A stretch of 64,000 nucleotides of DNA from Paraspadella gotoi (Eukaryota; Chaetognatha). Positions 11,553 through 22,019 of this stretch are shown in pieces. Every line of letters starts with the position of its first letter. The first letter of the stretch is position 1. The notes under the pieces were generated by a model that worked only from the letters and a program-made list of their open reading frames with translations, had not been told where the DNA came from and made no database searches. The DNA lies in contig CM119271.1 of assembly GCA_051294375.1 (NCBI GenBank), forward strand, positions 12,701,039-12,765,038. The letters run 5' to 3'. The translations under genes and the position numbers were made by a program.

Positions 11553-13991
11553 AAAACTAACGTATTGAGAGATGATCTTGTCCCGCGCTTTGGCCTTGTC
11601 CTCGGACGCGATGACGGTGGGATCGTTAGATTCTTCGCTCTTTTCCTCCGCCTCCTTGTCCTCCTTTTCCTTGTTGTCCTTGTCTTTGTCCTTCTCTTTC
11701 TCCTCTTCCTCCTTTTTCTGCTTCCTTCTCTTCCGATCGTTGATTCTCTTCGCGAGATCCGCGTAGTCGCTCTCGGTCAAGATGTCCTTCGGGTCGTTGG
11801 ATTGGACGAACGTCTTGAACCTTTTTTTTTTTTGGAGGGGGGGGGAACGATCATTATTGACCAATCGCTTCGATGATAGGAAAGCCAAGAACTCGGAAAG
11901 TTATTAAACTAGGCTGCGAGAAAGTTTTGCTTGTAAGCTTGCAGAATGCAGTCTTGCTATGTTATTATCTTACGAGAGGTTTGGAGGCCTAAACCCTTCA
12001 TAGCCTGTCCATGTCAATGTCCATGTCCAAAGTCAGGGTCAAGATAACTTGTTTATTAAATAAATGAATAACTTTTAATATTAATTGTACCAATTTCGTA
12101 TATATATAATTCCCCCCTCACTTTTCAAAGTTTCCGCTGTACAACTGAGTAGGGATAGCAATGAGTCGCTTGTAGATGTTGAAGACGCTGGCCATGTGCT
12201 TCTTGCTCGTCTCCCAGTTGATGTAGTGATCCCAGAGCTTGTCCGAACGGAACTCCAGCCCGGCGCTGATGACCGCGCGTTCGTACAGCCTGCATAAGTG
12301 TGTATAATTAATTATTATTTATATAAAGAGCATTTAGTTTTAATATATTGATTTTCCTAATTAAACTCAAGTTTGCTATTGGAATCTCACTTGCGAATCT
12401 TGTCGTAGTCTTCCACATTTTTGCCGAATTGATCCACGTAAAAATTCAAGTAGTGAATCCAGAGATCGATGCTGAGCGGAATGGCTTCGACGCCGCGCTC
12501 GAACACCTGGCAGAACCGGCGAGTGGAGATCGAGTGGAAAAAGGGAGAGAGAGAGAGTGAGAGAGAGAAAAGAGAGAGAGAGAGAGGCGAGTCGGGGGGA
12601 AGAAAAAACAAGCAAAACTCAATTAGCCCAACAAAATGACCAGGTACGTCTAAAACGAGCGTCGATCTGAAAGAAAATTCGTTGTGGTTAAAAAAAATCA
12701 TGAAATGATGTACATTAATTCAAGAAAAAATTCAATTACCACTAGACATTGGGGACTACAGCGGCGGAGCCACAAGGCACAAGACGCGCTCCGATAATTT
12801 TGAACCCGTCGTCAAATGCGACTTTTTGCAGAGGGAAAGAGGGTGTGAAGATGATTTTTTTTTTGTGTGTTTGGGTGTGTGAGTGTGGCATTCATATCCT
12901 TTTTTTTTTTCAAGCCCCGTAAATATTTCAAACAATCGATCAACGGATTTCGCGAGACAGAGACGGACGTCGTCTCAAGATCGTCTTCAGCGACGCGAGT
13001 CGTCCCCCGGTCAAAACTGTCGATCTGAGATCCGGGTCCGAGTGTCGCGCCGCGATGGCGATTTACATTAAGCCTTATCAAATTTCAAAATATTTCAAAA
13101 CGACCCAATTTTCCTTACATGTCTTCCCTATTTTTTTTAGGTGGTAATTTTTTTATTTGGCTCTGATTTTCATCAGACATCATCATCTGTGGGGGAAGAA
13201 AAATCAGTTTGGTACTGTTTCGATTATATGAACGAAAATTTCACAAAAAAAAAAATCTCAAAACAAAATTTCAAGATTCCTACCACCGGAATTTTTTTTT
13301 TCTCTCTCGCGACCAGAACGAGAGAGACAGAGAGGACGCACTCTCTCTCTCTCTCTCGGCAACCACGCGGGGCGGCCCGCCCTTTCCCGAGAGGACGTCG
13401 AGGGGGGGAAGAAGTAAGGACGAAATCTGAGGGTGGCGTCCATTGTGGAATCACTAATGACGTTTTTGTTTTGTTTTTTTTTGTTTTGGCAAAACGGGAG
13501 CGGAAAACGGGAACGAGAGAAAATTGGGGGGAAAAAAAGAAACAACAAGAAAGAAAGAAGCTGAGGTCAGGAAAACTCACCTTCTCGGCGACGATAGGAT
13601 TCTCGTGTTTTCGTTCCATATCTGCGGTATTTTTTCCAATAGCCATAACAAGTCGTTTTGTTCCACGTACTGAGAGGGAGAGGGAGAGAGAGAGAGAGAT
13701 GAGAGGAGGGGAAAGGAGAAGAACATGAAGAGAAAGAACGGGGAGGTAGGTTGGGGGAACGTTGGAAAGTTCAAATAAAGCCGCCATCATATTTATAATC
13801 TATATTATATATATTAATATAGATAAATATTTATTAAAAAAGGCGCCATCATATTTCAACAAAATACATTATTAGGGTCGCCTATTCCGAGAGATATCGC
13901 ATTCCTTTCTAATGTATTCTTTCCTTATTATCAACTGTTAACATTCCCTTTCCCTTTTTTCATTCTTTTCACAACTCATTTGATTATCGCT

Positions 13992-14025
<34 letters not shown>

Positions 14026-14632
14026 CTCCCTCTTTTCGGTTTGAATTTCATCTCAACAAGACATCGATTTTTTTCCCCTTTCATTCGATAAAATGCTTCG
14101 CCGTCTCCGCCCTCTCTCCGACATTCCTTCCCAAAGGCATCGTTTTGATTGTCCAACCCTGGGAGATAATTGAAATACTCGAAACCGCTTCAATGGCCAA
14201 ACCTGCAAGAGATAAGTCCAAGCGGTGAAATCCGTCGGGTCGTCTTTGACCCCTTTCCAATACTTCATCAATTCTGGATTAGGCTCTTCGTCCTCTTCCT
14301 CCTTCGCCTTGGTTTCACGTCGGTTCTTCCTCCTCGTCCACTTCCTCTTCGCTTTGGGTTTGGGTTCTTCCTCCCTTTTCCTCTTCTTCCTCTTTCTTTT
14401 TGCTCTTCTTTTTCCTCTTCCTCCTCCTCTTTCCTTTCCTCGATCGTTTCCTCCATTTTTTTCTTCTCTTCTCCCTCCTCCTCCTCTTCCTCCGCAGTCG
14501 AGGTCATCTCCTCCTCTCCGGCGACGAGCGATTCCGACTTCTCTCCGGCGCCGCGACGGGCGACTTCAACTCCGCAGCGGGAGAGGGTTTGTCGTCGGTC
14601 TCCTGGGAGAGGGTGAAAAAGGATTTGTGTGC

Positions 14633-14679
<47 letters not shown>

Positions 14680-15726
14680 CCACTAAATCACCATCCCGTC
14701 GCCTCCATTGGACATCGAATCCTCATTGACGCCCGTTGAACTTCCGCAGTCGGCGCCGCGCGGCTCCAACGGTTCGTCGACGGCTTCGGCGGCGTCGTGT
14801 TCCGGCGTCGACGCCCGCGGCGCCGCTCCTCCGGAGACGAGGCCTCTTTAGCCTCGACGACTTTGGCGCGGCGGCCTCGGCGGCGGCCATGGCGACGGCG
14901 GCGCCATGGCGGCCTCCTGGGCGTCGGCCTTCTCCTTGGAGAGGGCTTCGAGGAGCCGTTCTTGAGGACGGCCTTGACGCCTTTGCTCTCGAGTCCTCGT
15001 TCCTCCAACGCGTCTCTCAATTCCTTCACGCTGAGGAAAGGGGATTTGGTTAATGCCGGATTACGGATTACGACTCTCTGCTATCACCCTCTTATGAAAC
15101 ACATCGTGCTACAAGAATAGTGCTGTGACAAACATTTGACATTAGACATTAGACTCTGTGGATAGTAGACCGCCAACGCTGGGCCACCTTCGACAGTTCC
15201 GTTCCCAGAGTATCAGTGATACCACTTTGCTCAACAGTCANNNNNNNNNNTTACGGATTACGACTCCCTGCTATCACCCTCTTATGAAACACATCGTGCT
15301 CCAAGAATAGTGCCGCGACAAACATTTGACATTAGACATTAGACTCTGTGGACAGTAGACCGCCAACGCTGGGCCACCTTCGACTGTTCAGTTCCCAGAG
15401 TATCAGTGATACCGCTTTGCTCAACAGTCAGACCCATCATCACACGATAGGGGATGTGAGTGATTCGTCACTTAACGTAACCACCTGTGACTTTCCAAAC
15501 GAGAATAATATTTTTAAAACTGGGTTAAAGAGCAGAAGGAAATTGATGAGCGACTCCCTTAGGTTCTTCCACGCCCATCAACGCCTCTCTCCGCCTCTCT
15601 CAAACCCCACTGCTCCTCAACCACCTTCATGGAGTCGAGATCCAACTCGTTGGTCGCGTTCATCTTCATTCTCTTCGCCTCCGGAACTTCGTCGAGGGAA
15701 GAGTCGAGATAATCCGAGGAATCCAT
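8984..15726 (-). CDS. PRPF39: Pre-mRNA-processing factor 39, with candidate N-terminal SAP domain
   Basis: PRPF39 is a U1 snRNP-associated HAT-repeat protein acting in 5' splice-site recognition. Exons: 15625-15726, 14692-15023, 14203-14602, 13581-13669, 12391-12506, 12122-12289, 11562-11820, 10867-11090, 10643-10770, 10436-10552, 10005-10157, 9688-9824, 9463-9578, 8984-9269. From 12506 to the stop they sum to 1704 bases in one frame. HAT motifs include [74 protein letters not shown] and [13 protein letters not shown]. The C-terminus is Ala-rich then Gly/Tyr/Gln/Trp-rich. The intron after 10643 has a GC donor. The first three exons add an N-terminus with a SAP-like helix pair ([20 protein letters not shown]) and an acidic Lys/Glu stretch; their reading frames shift several times. 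The exon at 13581-13669 goes from YVEQND almost directly to YGYWKK, missing about 20 residues of the first HAT region. The HAT core is certain, the N-terminus is not. Confidence 0.88.
11277..11510. repeat. Direct repeat flanking an N gap (contig-end overlap)
   Basis: Sequence beginning taaccccgcgagaga is present on both sides of the 10-base N run at 11408-11417 with small differences. This looks like two unmerged contig ends within a PRPF39 intron. Confidence 0.8.
11920..12095 (+). repeat. Dispersed intronic repeat, copy 2 (PRPF39 intron)
   Basis: Shares gctatgttattatcttacgag, a ggcctaaaccc stretch and a ttattaaataaatgaataac tail with the copies near 7205, 51415 and 52965. Confidence 0.5.
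15049..15440. repeat. Direct repeat flanking an N gap in PRPF39 intron 1
   Basis: About 180 bases starting ttacggattacgact occur immediately before and after the N run at 15241-15250, differing at only a few bases. It is best explained as the same locus present at both contig ends. I recognise no gene in it. Confidence 0.85.
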
Positions 15727-17024
15727 CGTCGTCGTCTTTCAAAGTTTTTCTTTTTTTTTTAGAGTCAAAAACCGCGAAAGACTCGAATTCTTTTGGCGGG
15801 AACAACTGCGAAAGCGATTCACCTAAACCGAGAAAAAAAATTTACGCGGAAAATATATATATATATTTATTTTTTATCAGGCGGGATTTTGTTTTTTTCA
15901 TTCTTAAATAAAAAAGGACATTTGTCGTTGACGTGAATTGGCGCGCATGCGCGGGGCAGCTTTCGAAAAAAAAAATGTAGCTTTAGAGTTTGGAGCTTCA
16001 GAGAACAGAAAAAGGAAAAAGGAAAGAGGAAAGAGGGGTGGCGTCCGGCCATCGTTTTAAGGAGTAAATTAAATGGGATGAAGAGTAAAAAAAATTATGG
16101 TCGAATTTTAATAACAAAAAAATGGGAAATTTGTCTCCCCCCAAAAAAAGTGGAAAAATCGAGAGAGAAGCGCCGAGGATATTGTAAAACTATCCATTGT
16201 CGTTTCACATACAGCGCTTTGCGTCTGTGAGAACCCAAACTCACGATTTATAAAGTACATAATTGATCATTTTGAGAGCAACGTTATATTTGGTCACTTT
16301 TAATGACGAGACGTAAATAATTAACCCAATGGATTCAGACAATCTCTTTATAATACAAATTCGGCCAAATATTATCAGCTTTACACAATGAGTCATTTTT
16401 TTTTTTTTTTGGTAATTTTGATGATTTTATAAAAAACGCAACGCTCCCAAAAAGCTTTTATATATTCATAATCATTGTCAAAACAATGGACAGGCCACCC
16501 TTCGGTAATATCTAGTCACTATCATGAACGTAATACTGTAAACAAAAGCAAACTTTTTTTTCTAATTAGTCGTTCCGATATATATATATAAACGATCATT
16601 CGCCTCTTGAGAGATATTTATCTACAAACGGAAGTGTTCACCAATTGTTAAATCCAAGCCCCCCCCCAAAAAAAAAGGAGAAAAAAGACAACGAACGATT
16701 CATGTTTTGTTTAATCAAAGATACTTTTTTTTAAAATTATTTTGCGTTTTTGCTGACGACGACGATATAAGGCACTTTTTTTTCCTTCCCCAGCGAATCA
16801 AAAAAAAAAGCAGACGATGAAAAAAATGTTCGTTCAATCAGCGAAGACCAAAACAAATCGAGTCCACCAATCAGGAGACGAGGATCCCATTTTCGATTCT
16901 CTTTTCTCTCTCGCTTTGTTTTTTTTTTTTTGTTGTTGTTGTTAGAAGCGGAAATATCACAGAGAAGAAAGAAAGAGGAGAGAAGAATAGATAAGAGAAG
17001 AAGAGAGGTAAAGAGAAGGGTTGA
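15727..17024. other. Intergenic region, no gene seen
   Basis: Spacer between the PRPF39 start and the CHMP4 stop, AT-rich with many homopolymers. It should hold the CHMP4 3' UTR and the PRPF39 promoter. No coding similarity was recognised on either strand. Confidence 0.6.
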
Positions 17025-19508
17025 TTATGAAGCCCAGTCGGCGAGTTCTGCCAATTCCGAGTCCTCGGCTTCGGCCGTCTTTTTCGCGGGGGAGGCTTTG
17101 GCGGCGGGAGTCGGAAGCGAAGTCGCCGGGACTGTAGGAAGGTCGGCCAAAGCGGGGCCTTCGTCCGGGAGCTGAAGGATTAAAAAAAAAACAGTTGAAT
17201 GTTTGCTTATGCATTAATAAATGTTTTATTACGTTTCACTAATTGAAAACATTTTTAGAACAACTTGATTCATATTACAGAAATTCTCATGATAAAAAAT
17301 GTATAATTTGTAGACCGCAGTCATGAATAGGTTTCGGTTTCATGGCAGACGAAATGGTAACTTCATTAACTTTATTTTAAATGAAAAACTGAGGCGACTT
17401 ACCACCGTTCACCTTCTCCTCACTTTTATTATTATTATTTTCGTCTTCTACAAAACATTTATTTGATAAAGAAGAACAACTTTCTAATCGTCTTCGTCAT
17501 TCCGATTTTAATTCTGTCCCACTCTTTCCGTCTTTCCCCTTCAGCAGGACCCTCTCTCTGTCCGTCTCTCTTTTTCTTTTATCATCTCTCTCTCTCTCTC
17601 TTCCCTTTTATCACCTGCAAAAGGTTCTTGTCCAACTCTTCCTGCTCCAACTCGTCCAACTCTGCCAAGAGTTCGTCCTCGTCGACGTCGGCTCCCATTC
17701 CCACCGGATTGGAGATCGCCTCGGAAATCTCGTTCGCGATCTGAGACCAAAAGAAAGGGGGGAATTAGACTGCGCCGTCTTACGGGGACTGCGCTGCGGA
17801 ACTGCGACGCTCACGTCTTGCTGCTCCTGAATGTCGTCCATGAGGTCGGATATCTTGTCCACGTCCAAGTTCTGATGAGCTTTCTTCAGCGATTGAGACG
17901 CGGTGTGCATCGCTTTGAGGACCTCGGTGTTTGTGCTGCGGGGGAAAAAAAGATGTGGAGGTTACAGGGATTGAAGGATAATTGTCACCAATTACCGGAC
18001 AGTGCCCAGCAGTATTTATTTAAGTATTAAAAGTATTAGAAAGAAGAAACCTGGCATTTTCTAGCGCCTCTCTTTGCAGTTCGATGGTGGAGAGCGTTCC
18101 GTCGATGGTTCCCAACTGCTTCTCGTATCGTTTCTTTCTCTTTAAAGCCTGAGGAGTGAATTATGTGTGAGAGAGAATTATGTGTGTGAGAGAGAGTTAA
18201 GTGAATTAGGAATGAATCGATCGAGTGGGTGAATGAATAAAGTGGTTAAGAAACGAAAAAATGAGAGGAGTGAAATTAATGAGCGGGTGAATAAAAAGCG
18301 AAGTTAATGAATTGGGATTGATAATAGTCACCTGGTAATTATGTAGTTAATCGAATAAATTTAAAATATACTACCAAATTAAAGAATAAATGAAAGTGAA
18401 TGAATGAGTGAAAGAATTCCATAAAGGGGTCCGATGGACCTTCTTTCCCCCCCTTCCCATTACGATTAGGCTGAGGAAGGAAGGAGCACGAGCAGGTCTT
18501 TTAAAAAATCCCCCATGCCCCTTCTCAACCACAGTTTTCCCAAAAATCCTTCATTGTGCCCCTTCCCCCACGCCCTTCTCAACCCACAGTTTTCCCAAAA
18601 ATCCTTCATTGTGCCCCTCCCCCACGCCCCTTCCCAACCCACAGTTTTCCCAAAAATCCTTCATTGTGCCCCTCCCCACGCCCCTTCCCAACCACAGTTT
18701 CCAAAAATCCTTCATTGTGCCCCTCCCCCACCGCCCCTTCCCAACCCACAGATTTCCCAAAAATCCTTCATTGTTGCCCCTCCCCCACGCCCCTCTCAAC
18801 CACAGTTTTTCCCAAAAATCCTTCATTGTGCCCCTCCCCCACGCCCCTTCTCAACCCACAGTTTTTCCCAAAAATCCTTCATTTGTGCCCCTCCCCCCAG
18901 CCCCTTCCCAACCCACAGTTTTCCCAAAAATCCTTCATTGTGCCCCTCCCCCACGCCTCCTTTCCACCCACACGTTTTCCCAAAAAAATCCTTTCATTTG
19001 CCCCTCCCCCCACGCCCCTTCCAACCCACAGTTTTCCAAAAATCCTTCATTGTGCCCCCTCCCCCACTTTCAACCCCCCCCATTTTTCCCAAAAAAATCG
19101 GTCATTGTGACCCCCACCCCTTCTCAACCCCACCGTTTTTCCAAAAATCATTCATTGTGCCCCCGCCTTATCTTTAACCCCAAAATTTTCCCAAAAATCG
19201 TTCATTGTGCCCCCCCCCCATCTCAACCTCACCATTTCCCAAAAATCGATTCTTGTTGCCCCCCCCCCCCCCGTTTACTCCAAACTCGCCTGCAACGCCG
19301 CTCTTTTATTCTTGGTCCCGTGATTCTTGGCCGGCTTGAGTTCCTCCCCGATTTTTCTTTTCCAAAAACTCGGATTTTTGTTGAGCATCTCCTCCGTTTC
19401 GCCGGAGACGCATGGATGGCCGTGTCGTATGGGTCGTTATCTGGCCGTCTGAGGGTCGTCCCCCAAGTCTTTCTTTTTCCCGCCGAAAAGTTTTCCCAAG
19501 AGGCTCAT
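17025..19508 (-). CDS. CHMP4: Charged multivesicular body protein 4 (Snf7, ESCRT-III)
   Basis: CHMP4/Snf7 is the filament-forming core subunit of ESCRT-III, acting in membrane scission at endosomes and the midbody. Exons: 19290-19508, 18051-18148, 17815-17935, 17615-17740, 17025-17171. The start MSLLGKLFGGKKK is the amphipathic and basic N-terminus. Exon 1 ends GTKNKRAALQ, and later exons give ALKRKKRYEKQLGTIDGTLS, NTEVLKAMHTASQSLKKAH, DVDKISDLMDDIQEQQD, DELLAELDELEQEELDKNLL and the C-terminal helix ELAELADWAS that in this family binds VPS4 MIT domains. Intron 1 has a GC donor (CAG/GCGAGT) with a normal AG acceptor and holds a large minisatellite. Exon 1 does not stay in frame: a stop falls about 25 codons in, then TEEML and FLEKK segments appear in other frames. 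The exon length is still a multiple of three, so I read this as compensating sequence errors in a working gene. Full length would be about 236 residues. Confidence 0.9.
18510..19270. repeat. Minisatellite of about 55 bp in CHMP4 intron 1
   Basis: The segment with caaaaatccttcattgtgcc recurs roughly every 51-57 bases, about 13 times, separated by C-rich blocks. Copies become more diverged toward 19270. The - strand (transcribed strand) is G-rich, with runs such as GGGGGAGGGG in every unit. Long + strand open frames here are repeat translation. Confidence 0.92.
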
Positions 19509-19525
19509 GGTCGGTCCGTCCGTCG

Positions 19526-20640
19526 ATGACAGGGGGGGGTGAGAGTGGGGGGGTAAAAAACGCTGGCTGGAAAAGAAGAATATTACGTATTGGGCCAATC
19601 ACAAAAATAAACTTGATTCAAGGAATGCGTAACAATTCGAGACCATAGGAAAATTATGCTGATTGACCAGCTGTATAACGTATATTGTACTAAATTAGAA
19701 GTAACAAAAAAGATCAAAACGTCAGTTGATAACAATTTTGTTATAAATAATCAAACAAATTTTATCTAAAATGCGCTTTAACAATAACATAAAAAAAATT
19801 AAACAAACTAAGCTAAAATTGGTCTGTAAGATCGTTGTTCACACTCGAGAGGTTATCAAATGTTAGGATATTGTTAAATCAAAGCTGAAACAACAAAAAC
19901 TGAACCTCAGCGTCGCAGGAATAAATAACATGATATAAAAGTTTAAATCATTAACGAAGATGTCATAAATTCTTTGACCAAACTCCAAGACGAGAGGGGA
20001 ACTTCGTATAACTATCTGTTGTCAAGCCAACGATTTTAAAGACTCATTGTTTTTTTTTCCACTACACATGGTCTGTCCGTCTATGTCAGGGGGTGAGAGT
20101 AGGGTGGGAAAAAATGCTGGCTAGAAAAGAAGAACATTACGAATGGGGCCAATCACAAAAATAAACTTGATTTAAGGAATGCATAACAATTCGAGACCAT
20201 AGGAAAAATATGCTGATTGACCAGCTGTATAATATATATAGTACTAAATATAAATAACAAAAAAGATCAAAATGTCAATTGATAACAATTTTGTTATAAA
20301 TAGTCTAATGAATTTTATCTAAAATGCGCATTAACAATAATGTAAAAAAAATTTAAGCTAAAATCGGTCTAAAACCGTTTTTCACACTCGCGAGATTATC
20401 GAACGTTAGGATAACGTTTAATCAAAGCTGAAACAACAAAAACTGAAACTCAGCGTCGTGGGAATAAATAACACAAAATAAAAGTTTAGATCATTAACAA
20501 AGATGTCATAAACTCTTTGACCAAACTTCAAGACGAGAGGCAAACTTCTTATGACTTTATCCGTTGTCAAGTCAACGATTTCAAAGATTCCTGGGTTTTT
20601 TTCCACTACGATAAATTCGCTGATGCCTCTGTGAAATAAA
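19526..20640. repeat. Tandem pair of about 555-bp units containing F-box last exons
   Basis: Sequence 19526-20085 is repeated at 20088-20640 with scattered substitutions. The shared part includes aaagaagaa, ccaatcacaaaaataaactt, attgaccagctgtataa and the exon-like ttctttgaccaaactccaaga. The second unit carries the working last exon of F-box gene A. The first appears to be a relic of the same exon without an upstream coding exon. A third, shorter relic lies at 22286-22410. Confidence 0.85.
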
Positions 20641-21770
20641 AAAATAGGGCGATGTGATATAGACTAAATATTGTTGAAAATTGTTAAATGAATTAATATC
20701 TTTTGACCCTCTTATAAATTTGATTAGCCTGATATTGTAAAAAATGAAATTAACAAATAAACTCACTTGCATTGATAAAACCGGACCGGTGTTCCATCCC
20801 TAAGCTTTTTCCATTCAAGAAATTTTGCCGTCTCATCAACAATGAGACAAAACTCGTTGAGATGGTTCCACAAATACGGCCAATTGAGAAAGCCTGCGGC
20901 CACATCCGCGCTCTTCCAAGCGACGCGTCGTGTTACCGTTTGCTCATTAAGATCAAAGACGATCACGTTTTTGTCCTTAACGAGATAAAGGAGATTCTTA
21001 AAGATGTCCGCGTTTTCGCTTTGAATATTTTTTTGATAAAGATATTCGAGCGATGGAAATGTAAAGACGAGGAGGGTGGAACAAATGCGGACGACGGCAT
21101 AATCATCGGAGACGAAGAGGGCATTGGTTAGTCGAGGACTTTCTCGCATTTCAAAACCGACCAGTTCCAATTGGCGTTCATTCCAAGACTTAACATTAAC
21201 ATCCAAATGGCACAACAAGATGATATGATTAAGTCTGAGCCGGAGAACAACCAAATGGCGGCCACGAATCTCGAATCCATACATCCAAGCAATGTTGTAC
21301 GCGTTGATCATCGTGGCATCTTTGCCAGAATAGATGCTCACTTGGTTCATGACGTGGTGAACAGGATTGTACAAAGCGATGTCCCCCGTGAGAGGGTCCA
21401 CTTTAAAGACAAACTCGGCGCCAATGGACGGAGATCTTTCAGCAATGAAAAAGTCATCGAATCTTTTTTCCTTTAATCGTTCATATCTCACTTTAGCCCT
21501 GAGGCAATGCGCCATTTTTTGAAGGTTGACCGAGTCGTCGATGGATCTCAATTTATGGGGAAAAAGGCGAAGGACTGTGTTGACAGAGGCGGGGAAATCG
21601 CGTCTGACTTGGCAGCAGTCATCTTTGACTTTTTGTACATAGGTTATTGTTTTTAAAAAAACAGAAGGGACTTCTTGATTGACAGCATTTCTTAGAATTT
21701 CCAGGGTGGACGGAGATAAATGAAAAAATATCTTTTCTAAAACGTCCGGTGGTAAGTCTAACAGAGACAT
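20418..21770 (-). CDS. F-box protein A (cluster member)
   Basis: Two exons, 20767-21770 and 20418-20628, joined by a GT-AG intron, sum to 1215 bases, 404 residues. Residues 2-35 form an F-box (LLDLPPDVLEKIFFHLSPS), the Skp1-binding part of SCF ubiquitin ligases. Next is a charged helical stretch with RRDFPASVNTVLRLFPHKLR. The rest is beta-rich with repeated hydrophobic strands (DPLTGDIALYNPV, LFVSDDYAVVR, LLYLVKDKNVIVFDL), suggesting a propeller-like substrate-binding domain, an inference only. It is the intact member most unlike the B-E copies in its last exon (DLTTDKVIRSLPLVL). The ATG at 21770 is chosen because all cluster members begin MSL there; an in-frame upstream ATG exists. I do not recognise an ortholog in well-known genomes. 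Confidence 0.82.
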
Positions 21771-22019
21771 TTTTTTTTCTGTAAAAATAATTTGAAAAGT
21801 TGAAGTATTTTTTAAAAATACACACAAGTCATAACAAAAAAAAAACTTGAACGAGATAATTGGTATGAATAATGGTTTATATTCATGAAGTATCACATGC
21901 AAAGACATCTATTCAAAGCTAAAGGAACAAAAACTGAACCTCGAAGTCGCAGGAAAACATAAAACGAAATAAAAGATAAAATCATGAACAAAGATGTAAT
22001 GAATTTTTTGCCCAAACTC

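Noticed and set aside
18510-19270. Regularly spaced repeats resembling a CRISPR array
   Set aside because: Whole units repeat with no unique spacers, in an intron of a eukaryotic gene; this is a minisatellite.
19290-19508. CHMP4 exon 1 as a pseudogene
   Set aside because: Frame breaks net to zero bases, splice sites and downstream exons are intact, and similar indels occur in other essential genes.
18408-19529. 373-codon + strand open frame, Pro/Ser-rich
   Set aside because: It is the translation of the 55-bp minisatellite in CHMP4 intron 1; unit length happens to keep several frames open.
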